Source: Ascarosepion bandense
Lineage: Eukaryota > Mollusca > Cephalopoda > Sepiida > Sepiidae
Direction of reading: 5' to 3'
Assembly: GCA_037127315.1 (NCBI GenBank)
Contig: JBBBDQ010001688.1
Span: forward strand, 396,001-460,000
DNA length: 64,000 nucleotides
Shown here piece after piece: positions 30,874 to 41,214 of this stretch. Each line of letters opens with the position of its first letter. The stretch's first letter is position 1. The translations under genes and the position numbers were made by a program. The notes below the pieces were generated by a model. That model searched no databases, was not told where the DNA came from, and saw nothing but the letters and a program-made list of their open reading frames with translations.

Positions 30874-30880
30874 GGACAGG

Positions 30881-30913
<33 letters not shown>

Positions 30914-30989
30914 CAAATAAAAGGCTGTATATATATATATATATATATATGAACAAGCTTATATATGTATATATATAGTAAATAAAAGG

Positions 30990-31025
<36 letters not shown>

Positions 31026-31039
31026 AATAAAAGGTTATA

Positions 31040-31095
<56 letters not shown>
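30838..31095. repeat. compound (CA)n/(TA)n array
   Basis: CA run, then four TA blocks separated by the short spacer TAGTAAATAAAAGGCT, so the microsatellite has a loose 60-70 bp higher-order period. Confidence 0.93.
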
Positions 31096-31559
31096 CAATT
31101 TTCCATTAAAAAGAAAATCTCTGAAAATAAAATATTGTGTACGCAGGCGTATTTATCATTAAGTATTTGTTATTAATCCGTTATTATTCTGTAATTATTT
31201 TCAGTCAGAAATCCATAAAAAACGGAAACGGAATTTCATGTCAAAGAGACACACGGATAAATGTGTGCGCAGACGCTACAAAAAAGACGCTTTAGTGTGC
31301 AGCGTCAGGTAACCATCATTTTCCGATAAATCAGGATGAATCACATTTTCCTTCTTGACTCGATGATATTTTAATCATGTTATCGACTTATTTCTCCTTC
31401 ACTTATTTGGTTCGGTGATTGATTTTTTATTTTTGTTTTCAGCCATGTCTTTTAGAAACCTTTTCTGTGTGTTTATCTTTCTTCGCTTTTAAATGATTTT
31501 AATCGTTTCATTGTTTTGTTTTTCTTTCCAATTGCTTTCTTGTTTGCTTAGAAAATGGC
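31096..31559. other. unassigned sequence
   Basis: No feature recognised. Confidence 0.45.
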
Positions 31560-32398
31560 AGAAGTTCTTTCAATATTTTTTTTCCTCCGCATTCTTTTTC
31601 TTATTTTTATTTTTCTTAACTTCTTTCTATTTTTTATCTCTTTTTCTTCCTTTATTTCGTTCTAGTTTATTTTGTTTCTTTCTACTTTCTTTTTATTTTT
31701 CATTCTTTCTATTTTTCTTTCTACTTTCCTTTCTTTCTCTCGGCTTTTTTCTTTCTATTTTTCTTTCTTTCTACTTTTTCTTTATTTCTAATGTTCTTTT
31801 TATTTTTCTTTCAATTTTTCTTTCTTTATACTGTTCTTTCTTTCCACTTTTCTTTCTAGTTTTCTTTCTTTTTACTTTTCTTTCTTTTTCTACCTTTCTT
31901 TGTATTTTTCTTTCTTTCTCTTTTTTCATTCTATTTTTCTTTCTTTCTATTTTTCTTTCTACTTACCTTTCTTTCTGCTTTTCTTTTGTCTACTTTTCTT
32001 TCTTTCTATTTTTCTTTCTTTCTACTTTTCTTTCTATTTTTCTTTATTTCTTTTTACTTTTGCATTCTACTTTTCTTTCTTTTTTATTTTTCTTTCTACT
32101 TTCCTTTATTTTTTTCTATTTTTCTTTCTTTCTACTTTTCTTTCTTTCTACTTTTCTTCTGGCTTATTCCTCTTTCTTTTTTTCTCTCTTTCAATTTTTT
32201 TTTTCTATTTTCTACTTTTTGGATGCTTTCTTTCTTTTGTTTAATTTTTTTCTTGTTTTCTTTCTTTCTTTTTCTCCTCTCTCTTTGTTATATTCACTCT
32301 TTCTGTTTTTGTTTCTTTCTTTCTTTGCTTTTCGCATTTTTTTTTTTTGCTTCTTTTATTTTTTTTTTTTTGTTTCTCTATATTTTTTTATTAATTTA

Positions 32399-32440
<42 letters not shown>

Positions 32441-32450
32441 ACTCACTGTT
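31560..32450. repeat. pyrimidine-rich (TTTC)n tract
   Basis: Degenerate TTTCTTTCTA-type repeats, ending in a (TC)n run at 32400-32435. The 334-codon plus-strand frame over it is Phe/Leu/Ser from composition only. Confidence 0.9.
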
Positions 32451-33100
32451 TATTTCTCCACTTAACATTCCGTTTTTCACTTTCATTTCTCTTTTGAAAG
32501 AGTTCTCATATTCATCCAGTTTTGCATTTCCTCATTTATCAAAGACCTATCATTACCAATTTAAATAACTGATTGATTTCATCTTCATCTATCTATTGAC
32601 CGTCCCTACAATTCATAATCAAAAACCTTCCCGCACATGCCCTTCCCCACTTTATGACGTCATCCCCAAACATTAATAACATCACGACCATCATAGATAC
32701 CCTCTATATACAATTAAAAATGTCGGAAATCAGTTTTGTAAACATTATTTGCTTTGTCTCTTGTCTGTGCAACGAGAATTAGATTTTCCCTGCAAGACAA
32801 ATTTCTCCTTTTGGTTTCTTTTTTATCATAGCATTCCTTTGATTTTCAGTTTTCTTCATTCGAATTGTCTTTTTCCGTGGTTTTTCTGTGCTTTCTCAAA
32901 ATCCTCACATATTTTATCATCAACGAAACATCGTTCGTCTCCAGCGAAAGTAAAGACGTCAAAAAGCTAACCATTTTTCACAGATGAAAATAAGTATTTA
33001 AGATGGGAAGTCTGAAAAAGCTTCTTAAGAGATAAAATAAAAATGAACTGAGTTGTACATTCAATTACAAGTAAATTAATATCAGTACAGATAAAGAGGA
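32451..33100. other. unassigned sequence
   Basis: No repeat or coding match was found. Confidence 0.45.

Positions 33101-33140
<40 letters not shown>
33101..33140. repeat. (TA)n microsatellite
   Basis: TA run of about 40 bases at the left edge of the next repeat. Confidence 0.95.
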
Positions 33141-33521
33141 TAGCAGTATAGCCCTGCGTTGCTCGAGTGTAATGAAAGCTTAAAACTAATCCATGGTCCT
33201 AAAGCTCAGACCCTTTGGACGTTGGCACGAAAGACTAAAAAGCAATAGTTGTTTCCAGTTAAAGCGAAACCGGAGACTGAAAGAAAAATGAGTGGATGTA
33301 AGTCAAATTCTGATTTCCTGGTATCGATATCAAATAAGTTTTTTCGTCGTAAACTGAAATTTGAAGGCTAAATAACTCTTCTGAGTAAATGGTATCATGG
33401 CTGAGACTAAGAACTACAATTATACCTACTTAGAGCCAAACCCGAAGCAAAAACTAAAATAAAAGGGCTGAAAAAATACAGACATACAGGCAGATAAACA
33501 GATACACATAGAAACATCTTG

Positions 33522-33568
<47 letters not shown>

Positions 33569-33885
33569 CGATTTTCTGTACTATTGTAAGAACTGTAACC
33601 TTGAAAGTTCTGAATATCGTTTCTTATATCTTTTTCTATGAGTGTATCAAATTTGATTAAAATCGGACCACTCCTTCCATAACCCGATTTTTTCGATTAT
33701 CGATTTTCGATATTTATCGGGGGTACCTCGAGACAAAACCTAACTAAGAACACTCGCAGACGCTTATAGTATAACTGTGTAAATTTTTCAATCGGTTCAG
33801 CCGTTTCGGAGTCTATAGGTAACGGACACACACACGCACACACACATACGCACACACAGACAAAGTTCTACGTATAAATAAGTTT
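33141..33885 (+). mobile_element. unclassified dispersed repeat with CA-rich 3' end
   Basis: Starts ACTAGCAGTATAGCCCTGCG, TTGCTCG and ends CAATCGGTTCAGCCGTTTCG, GAGTCTATAGGTAACGGACA, CACACAC, AAAGTTCTACGTATAAATAA. Repeats with this start and end style are common in invertebrates and are often linked to RTE-type LINEs; I infer class only by that likeness. A (TA)n run at 33526-33565 splits it. Confidence 0.5.
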
Positions 33886-34164
33886 ATATATATCTATATA
33901 TATATATATATATAAAGAGAGAGAGAGTGATGTACTTGAAATTAAATTAAAATCGGGCTTGGCTATAGCGTTTAGTATAAACCAATCTCTGACTGATTTT
34001 ACTTCAATATCCACTTTTACATGTATATACGGTTTATCCCTGATATTTTATTATATATATATATATATATTTACGCACCGCTCATTCGATTATGAATTGG
34101 ATCACTCTAGCTATTGGGCGTGTTTATACGCGCTAAAAAGCGTCCCTTCCTCTACTGGACGCTC
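33886..34164. other. unassigned with short TA and GA runs
   Basis: TA runs near 33897-33914 and 34052-34071. Nothing else recognised. Confidence 0.45.
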
Positions 34165-34300
34165 GTGGCCTAGGGGTAGAATCGCCGACTGACGTCAATG
34201 CGGTCGGTTTTCAATCCTGGGTTAGGAAGCGACCGGAATCTAAAACCGTACTGATGAGCTGCAATATAGCTGAACAGATCTGACTGCGGATGACTATAAT
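34165..34300 (+). mobile_element. tRNA-derived hammerhead SINE, full-length copy
   Basis: Head: GTGGCCTAGGGGTAGAATCG (A box, like a tRNA D-arm) and GGTCGGTTTTCAATCCTGGG (B box). Body: AGCGACCGGAATCTAAAACC, GTACTGATGAGCTGCAATAT, AGCTGAACAGATCTGACTGC, GGATGACTATAA, then TA repeats. At about 135 bases it is the clearest example of the tRNA-plus-ribozyme design. Confidence 0.82.
34244..34290 (+). ncRNA. degenerate hammerhead inside the SINE
   Basis: CUGAUGA at 34251-34257; stem II GCUG with UAGC. The expected GAAA reads UGAA (G12 and A13 changed), and U16.1 is A. Stem III CAGAUCUG and stem I remain readable. Inactive in this copy. Confidence 0.6.
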
Positions 34301-34324
34301 ATATATATATATTGCCTTACGTCG

Positions 34325-34370
34325 ATGGCACGAATCAGATTTTCATGCGTTATGCAATCATCAGGTGCAT
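34325..34370 (-). ncRNA. hammerhead ribozyme motif (GCAC family), intact core
   Basis: Minus strand: CUGAUGA at 34364-34358; stem II UUGC...GCAU with a U-U mismatch at 10.1-11.1 and three good pairs; G12-A13-A14 at 34344-34342; stem III A15.1-U16.1 and two more A-U pairs with a CUG loop; H17 is C (UUC triplet, 34332); and stem I GCAC with GUGC, four perfect pairs. A short stem III is typical of hammerheads in Penelope-like elements and retrozymes, which often need dimers to work. It faces the SINE hammerhead at 34251 across TA repeats. Confidence 0.72.
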
Positions 34371-34374
34371 GTGT

Positions 34375-35435
34375 AAACTGACAGCTTAATAGAGTTGAAT
34401 TTAAGTTCACTAGATGTTCATGGAAATTAAATCTTATGAAGTTAAATTAATGCTTTTTTAATAACATGTTTAAAAGTTGAATTATTCTAAAATTATATGG
34501 AGATAAAAATTAAAATTAAAATATAATTTAAAATTTAGAATAAAATAAAAAATAATATGCAGGAAGAAGAAAGTAAGAGGCGTAAATCATAAAACGTAAA
34601 AATTTTAAAATTTTAAAATTTGCATATTCTAATATTACATGTAGATAAAAATTAAAATTTTAAATAAAATTAAAATAAAAATTAAAACGTAAAATTTAGA
34701 ATTAAATTTAAAATTTAAACAATGCGGGAAGCTGAAAATAAATATAATTCATAATTGTTAAAAGTAATATTTCCGGATGAAAGAAAGAAAGGCGAAAGTG
34801 AGGAAGAAAGAGGGAAAGAAAGTGACCTTTAACGTCACTATATTTATATCGATGAAAACGACTTACAGGGAAGACATTATTAATTTTTTTCCAATATTGT
34901 TACATGTTGTTTTTATACTGGAGATAAGTGTAGGGTTCCAGAATAACCCGGATTTAAAGGCGGTTTTAATGTGAGAATTCCGGTCCACAAAAATACAACA
35001 CAAATTACGAGAAAAGACAACGCAATAAGAAATGTTCTATAAAAATATGAAAATTTTGTATTTGACAATATATATACAGTATAAGAAATCGGTACAATTC
35101 CTTGTATCTTTTGTTTGATAGCAAACTGTCTTTTATATTTGCGTGAATGTTGGTCGCATATAAAAATGTCTGTTGGATTTGAATGAATGTCGTTGAATAT
35201 AAAAGTGTCTATTTTATTTGAGCAGATATTGGTTATGAAAGTGTTGGTTTTGAGTCTTTAATTACAGAGTAGTAGTACAATGTTTCTTTCCTTTTTTATG
35301 TATCAGCTCGTTAAGTAGGTAGGAAAGGAAAGTGTTTCAAATTGTGTTGAAAAGGAGTGTGAATGTGAATTCCCGAGGGAAGAGTGAGAGAGTCAAACGG
35401 AGATAGTAATAATTGGTAGTTTAATGCGTCAAACG
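34375..35435. other. unassigned AT-rich sequence
   Basis: 34480-34730 is a run of AAATT/AATTT words (TTAAAATT). No gene, fold or dispersed repeat was recognised. Confidence 0.45.
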
Positions 35436-35439
35436 ATGA

Positions 35440-35770
35440 ATCAGTCTACTTAATTTAGTAAGTCTGTATTACTTCTCCTTTCTGGTTGCCGAGAGATGCG
35501 TTAAGTTTTATGACCGTTGCAGGTGGTTCCTCTCTTCTTTCCGTTCGTAACGGTTGAGTGGCGAAGGATTAGTTTGTCGGCAATGATCTCTTTGATGTAG
35601 GCGCCTATCGGATTGTATGTATCTGACACTGCGCTTGTCGGGATTGACTAGCGTGGCTGACTGGCAGATGGACTGACTGCTTGAGTGACGGATCGACCGA
35701 CTGCTGTCTCTCAATGACCCTCTTCACTGACCCGCCTTTGCGACTAATTTTTATCTTTTTCACTTCACGC
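35440..35770 (-). other. possible LTR-like regulatory stretch
   Basis: GC-richer than its surroundings. It shares a layout and the words TCTTTGATGTA..CGCCT with the insertion at 6.6-6.78 kb, and on the minus strand an AT-rich AAAGATAAAAAT could be a TATA box. The similarity is weak. Confidence 0.25.
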
Positions 35771-36824
35771 CAACCTGATCACGTCACATATCCATTCTAT
35801 CTCTTCGTCCAATTTTCTCTACATTTTCACACCATGCCGCTAAAGAGGACAACATACAACCAAATAGACACATGTGTTAAAGAACACTCCTTTGTTTGCT
35901 TTGCATTCTTTTTCTCTCAACCTGTCGCAACCTACTAAAAAGAGGAAGGAACAAAGCTTTTACAATTCGCTGCTACAGAAAAATAAACTGTAAATTTCAG
36001 TGGGACAATTTTAATTACATACATTTGCAAACCAATTACGTACGTTTTTCTCATCGAGCATCCTTATCAATGAAAGTTTACATCTTCTTCTCACAACTAT
36101 GTAATAGCATTAACAGCGAACAGAATTCCACATTTTTTCAACAACTTTTGCTATCTTTAAATGCGTGGATTGTCAGCTGTTTTTGGAAGTGGCCTTGTAC
36201 CAGACATAGCATATACACACCCTACATAAGAAATGTAAAAATGTTCCGTAATTTTTTTTCGATAGTTTTCAACCATTTCTCTTGCCATTCTCAAAAGTGT
36301 TCTATTTCCACCCTTGTTATTTTATCCTTATGCTTTGACTGTAACGAAAATCATTTTGTTTTTGCTTTTTTTTTTTAGAGAGCGTTCTTTCAAAGTTTTC
36401 ACTTGACCCACCAAATTGGAAATCGCCTGAGCATCTTTGTATTAAATAAATTCAATACTCCGTTTCCACTATTAAATGATATAAGGTAGATTTTAGGAAA
36501 TAATTATTTGATATAAAATGCCTCTCTAATAGTGAAATGCTTTTGATATTGCGATTTCAATGAAAGTTTTGTATTTTCGAACAGAATTTTCCAGAAAGAT
36601 TCTTGTAAATTATAGTTAAGTAAATGTTGTTTATGACACTTTGGTTAGATATGTGACATGTAAGGCGTCTACTCACTGAGGTGGTAGTTTGTCTAATATA
36701 GGTAATTAATTTGTGACAAGAAACCCAGTCTTCACTGGGCAATGAAATTCAAACACTTTATTAGTCATCACCAATTTCTCTTTGAATAGATGCCTTACAT
36801 GCCACTATTTTAAATACGAGGCGG
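35771..36824. other. unassigned sequence
   Basis: A 160-codon plus-strand frame (35896-36378) is open but shows no motif, no clear composition of a protein and no start context. Not called a gene. Confidence 0.4.
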
Positions 36825-37126
36825 TCAATTAAGTGTCATACATGATACGCGCTTTGGGCGATCATGTCTCTTTTGAGACATGGCTGACTGGGCAGAAGAT
36901 TATCCCGTAGTATTTTGCCATTGCTTTCTGCGTTAGACTGGTTACCAACCAAGGCTATAGAACCCAATCTGTCCTATTATTTAACCCATAACTGAAAGGA
37001 AGAGACGGATTAATACCTTTCCCAAGGTTATTTGTGCGTAAGTGAATGCAAGGAATTCAATTAGAATTCAAACTCAGCTCCCCGATTTATCATTCTGAGC
37101 TGATATCCACCGCATCACAACGCACA
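36825..37126 (-). mobile_element. tRNA-derived SINE, family 1, reversed
   Basis: Reads in reverse: CACTTAATTGACCGCC end, GGTTGGTAACCAGTCTAACG, GGGTTAAATAATAGGACAGA, and a head near 37100 with GTGATGCGGTGGATATCAGC. Confidence 0.85.
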
Positions 37127-37379
37127 TCGTCGGCTAATAGTAGTCGAGGATTTAACTCCGTGATCATATCAACAACTGCATACGATTTTGAATTTAGATC
37201 GTTCTTCTCCTAGACTGGTTACGACATACGGCTTCACAAACTATATTGCTCTGCTATTTAACCCGTAGCCACTATGGAGAATAGATTGAGTTATAGGGTA
37301 TTTGCGAGAAACTCAAGGTAGCGAACATGACTGGAATTCGAAATCTACACGCCGAGTTCTTGGTCCAAACTGCTAGCAT

Positions 37380-39255
37380 TACACTGCCTTTTCTTTTTTT
37401 CGTATTGCTAAAAAAGATTTTTTTTAATTTGAAATTTGCTTCAAAAGTTACAACGGCGAAAGATGAAAGTGAGTAAATGGCACGTTTGAAAAACATATTG
37501 GACGAGTACAAAACGCTTTCTGAAAAAAGGAATTCGGTCAGTGATCAAAACTTGACACATTTTGAAAATATGACTAAATAACTGATGATGAATTGCCAAC
37601 AGCATTAGCAGTAAATACCAACGTAGTTATTGACATGTATTAGGCGCGATATTAGATATCACTAGCATTATAATCTTTTCTGTATTGTTAAAAAAGAATT
37701 CATTATTCTTGAATTGGCTGCAGGAAACATTATGGTGAAAGGTTCAAGTAAGTAACTTGCAAGTTCAAACAAATTATTGAACAAGAAAAACCGCTTTCTG
37801 AAAAATGATTTCAGTTAAATTTTCGAATCATAACTCAATTTGAAAATATGACCAAATAGCGATCACGGACAGCCGACGGGTGTATTGCTGTGAATTTGGC
37901 GGAATGTGAATTTCTAAAACAGTCTTTTCTGTTTGATGAATTGTTAAAAGAGAATTCCTTATTCTGAAAATTGCTGCAGGAAACATTATGGCGAAAGGCT
38001 CAAGTGAGTAACTGGCAAGGTCGAACAGTTTATTGAACAAATAAAAACCAAACCCTGAAAAAAAAAATCTGTTAATTTGTCAAATCTGTACTCAGTTTGA
38101 ACATATAACAAAAACTGATCATTCGGAGTAAATCCCAAAGGAGTTTTTGATCCGTTCTTGGTGAAATATGAAATATTTCTACCATTACATTCATTTCTAT
38201 TTTGTGTATTCTTTAAAAAGTGATTATTCTGAAATTTTCTACAGGAAACATTATGACGAAAGTCTAATGTGGTAACTAACATATGTGAATAACGTTTTGG
38301 ACGAGTTAAAAACCACTTTCTGGAAAATAAATTCCGATAATTTGTCAAAACTTAACTCAATTTGTAAATATTATCACCTAACTGATCATGGAATGGCAAT
38401 ATCGTTAGCATTAAACCCCAACGGGTGCATTACCTTATATTTTGCAGGATATTGTTAGCATTACAGACTTTTCTGTATTGTTAAAAACGAATTCATTATT
38501 CTGAAATTTGCTGCATGAAGCATTACAGCGGAAGGCTAATGTGTGTATCTGGCAAGTTTTCATAACGTATTGGACGAATAAAAAGCTTTTTCGGAAAAAT
38601 GAATTCGGTTAATTAGTAGAGTATTAACACGATTAGAAAATATGACGAAATAAGCGATCATCGACAGCCAACAGCATTAGCAGTGATTCCCAACGGGGAT
38701 ATTGTATTGTACTTGGCGTGATACGAAAGCCTACGACCATTAGTGTCTTCTCTGTTTTCTGAATTGTTTAAAATGAATTCATTATTCTGAAAATTGCTAC
38801 AGGAAATATGGCGAAAGGCTCAAGTGAGTAACCGGCAAGGTCGAACAATTCATCGGACAATTAAAATCTAAATCCTGAAAACTAAATTCGGTTAATTTTG
38901 TCGAAACAAACAATTTGAAAATATGGGCAAATAACCGACAATGATTATATTCTAAGCGCGTCTAAAATGTGGCACAAGGCCGAAAATATGTGGCACCTAG
39001 TGAAGATCGAAGTCACTAATCAGTTGTAATGATTCTAACCAGACAAATTGTTAACCATTACACCACGAGGAGGTGCCGAAATGATCGACAATAGACAGCC
39101 AACATCATTCGCAGTAAATCCCAATGGGGTTGTTATCTTTTTTTGGCGGAATATAAATGATAGCGACCTCAGTCTTTTTCTGTGTTGTTAAAAAAAAAAA
39201 GAATTATTCTGAAATTTTGCTTCAGGATGAATTACAGAGAAAGTACCTAGCAAGT
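37380..39255. repeat. diverged 270-bp tandem array, about seven copies
   Basis: The marker GTATTGTTAAAAAAGAATTC recurs near 37395, 37682, 37940, 38207, 38475, 38761 and 39181. Each is followed by ATTATTCTGAAATTTGCTGC, AGGAAACATTATGGCGAAAG, CGGTTAATTTGTC, AATATGACCAAATAACTGAT and TTAGCAGTAAATCCCAACGG. Copies differ by 15-25 percent. The last spacing is longer because a SINE is inserted at 38951. The array resumes at 41215 after a second group of insertions. Confidence 0.88.
38951..39077 (-). mobile_element. tRNA-derived SINE, family 3, inserted in the array
   Basis: Reverse reading: ACCTCCTCGTGGTGTAATGG, TTAACAATTTGTCTGGTTAG, GACTTCGATCTTCACTAGGT, GCCACATATTTTCGGCCTTG. Confidence 0.78.
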
Positions 39256-39261
39256 TTTAAT

Positions 39262-39616
39262 TACAAGGTATATTGGAGTAGATAGACTAAACTATCGCCC
39301 GGTTCACACCCACACACGTCTATTGAACAGGTGAAGAGGCTCATCCCTTGTTCCCTGTTTAGGATGTGGTTTCCGGCTTTCTCTTTTCCAATCTTTTCAC
39401 TCTTTTCGTTTTTTCTTTCTTTTTTTCAATTGGAGTAGATAGACTAAACTATCGCCCGGTTCACACTCCACCCACGCCTATTGAACAGGTGAAGAGGCTC
39501 ATCCCTTGTTTCCTGTTTAGGATGTGGTTTCCGACTTTCTCTTTTCCAATCTTTTCAATCTTACGTAGCCCCCTGCACATCAGTGGCGTTACCGCTTTGC
39601 TCGGGGTGATATGATT
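39262..39616 (+). mobile_element. dimeric short retro-repeat with LINE-type tail
   Basis: Two copies: 39264-39410 lacks the tail; 39430-39616 is complete (ATTGGAGTAGATAGACTAAA, CTATCGCCCGGTTCACACTC, CCTATTGAACAGGTGAAGAG), ending TTACCGCTTTGCTCGGGGTG, ATATGATTAAAA. Same design as 14025-14340. Confidence 0.78.
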
Positions 39617-40843
39617 AAAAAAGAAATTCTGTCCGTTTTTTGATTAGTCATTGAATGAAGTTGAAATATATACGAATGCGTGCAGCAATTATTTTCGAAT
39701 TCGGACAGACGAAAGTAGAAACATGAGACGTCATAAAAAACACGCGCACCGTGCCTGACCATCATTTATAAGCCGGATTAGAGATCTCGTTCGGGGCTGT
39801 TTGCTTTACGACTTCAAAGTGGGCTAATCAGCAACTGCATCAACTCGCCGCATATGTCAAGCGTTTGGGGATAGTGCTGTGGATGAATGTACTGCAATGC
39901 GTTGGTTTCGAAAATTCAAGTCAGGAGATTTGTCTCTCCATGATGACCCTCGCAGTGGACGACCAGAAGTCTTGAATGACGGAGTCGTGAAGGCGGTCAT
40001 TGAAGAGGACCGTAGTCTAACGTGTGGTGAACTTGCAAGACAGTTCAGCGTTTCCGATGAAACAGTTAAACTTCACCTGCACCGCCTAGGTAAAACGTAC
40101 AAACCGAGCAAGTGGTTTCCGCAAACGCTGTTGAAGATCCACAAGAAACAACGAGTATCGCTGCTTTCTCACCACTGTACCGCATCCTTATTCAATCGAG
40201 TGCTTATCAGTGATGAAAAGTGGGTTCTGTACGAAACTCCCAAGAGTTACAGACATTGGTTGTCTCCTCGGGATGCTGTCCCTCACACCGCAAGACCGCC
40301 TATGCACCCACGCAAGATTATGTTTTGTGCCTGGTAGACAGGTCGTCAAGTGGTTCATTATGAACTGCTACCAATAGGCCAAACGGTCATTGGGGACCTA
40401 TACTCACAGCAATTGAAACGTGTGCAACTGGCATTGCGCCAGAAGGAGCCAGCACCGGTGAATCGCAAAGGTGTGCTTTTCCTCCATGACAACGCCAAGC
40501 CGCATGTCTCTCGAGTGGTCAGGAATACCATACAGCAACTTGGGTGGGGGATTTTGTGCCAACCACCTTATTAACCTGACCTTGCGCTATCCGATTACCA
40601 CCTCTTCCACACCCTGGATAATCATCTTCGTGGGAAATCCTTCACCAATGAAGCAGACTTGCGCAAAGCTCTCACGGACTTCTTCGCGTCAAACCCTTCC
40701 CTCGCCGAGTTCCACCGAGTTCTAGACACATTGGCAGAAGGTGTTGGATGCCGATGGCAATTACTTCGAAGACTAAATATAAATTACACATACTCTGAAG
40801 TGTTTTCATTTTTTCCTTTAAAAACGGACAGAACTTTTTTGGT
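39617..40843 (+). mobile_element. mariner transposon, nearly complete
   Basis: The ends AGAAATTCTGTCCGTTTTTT at left and, reversed, AAAGTTCTGTCCGTTTTTAA at right are inverted repeats next to TA. About 1.23 kb, the normal length. It has inserted at the A-tail of the preceding retro-repeat, within the 270-bp array. Confidence 0.88.
39760..40770 (+). pseudogene. mariner transposase with three stops, DD34D triad kept
   Basis: One frame runs almost throughout: CLLYDFKVG, stop, SATASTRRICQAFGDSAVDE, CTAMRWFRKFKSGDLSLHDD, PRSGRPEVLNDGVVKAVIEE (helix-turn-helix), LFNRVLISDEKWVLYE (first D), HPRKIMFCAW, stop, TGRQVVHYELLPIGQTVIGD, GVLFLHDNAKPHVSRVVRNT (second D), LGWGILCQPPY, stop, PDLALSDYHLFHTLDNHLRG (third D, 34 residues on). 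It closes FHRVLDTLAEGVGCRWQLLR. All three stops are single-base changes and no frameshift was found, so the copy is young. Confidence 0.9.
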
Positions 40844-41214
40844 TAGTTAAGAATCCACCTTTAAGTGCCGAATCTAGGGGTGTCGTCAGTGTCGTTGCTC
40901 TTATGTCAGTACAAGTTTCGGGTCTAAATAAGCAGCAGACTTTTTTGATAGGCGACCCGACCGAACATGATCAGTATTCGGCCCGCACCCAGACTTAAAA
41001 ATTTGCTACTAGCTTGATATAAGTTACCCTAGAAAACGCCAACCAATCAAGACTTCACTTAGGCTATTCGATGTTATACATCGGGGATGCTCATTTGTAC
41101 TGAACTTCCTACATACGGTCAAGACAAGGTATATTTGGATGAAGCGAAGAAAACAAACCAATATATATATAACGATTTATCATATTGGCTCGTCTTATGA
41201 TTTACTTATCTTTC
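40844..41214. other. unassigned sequence
   Basis: No feature recognised. Confidence 0.45.

Noticed and set aside
31493..32497. 334-codon plus-strand open frame
   Set aside because: Phe/Leu/Ser-rich translation of a TTTC-rich tract; neighbouring frames are also open. Not a membrane protein.
35896..36378. 160-codon plus-strand frame
   Set aside because: No recognisable domain, no supporting neighbours, AT-rich chance ORF; kept as unassigned.
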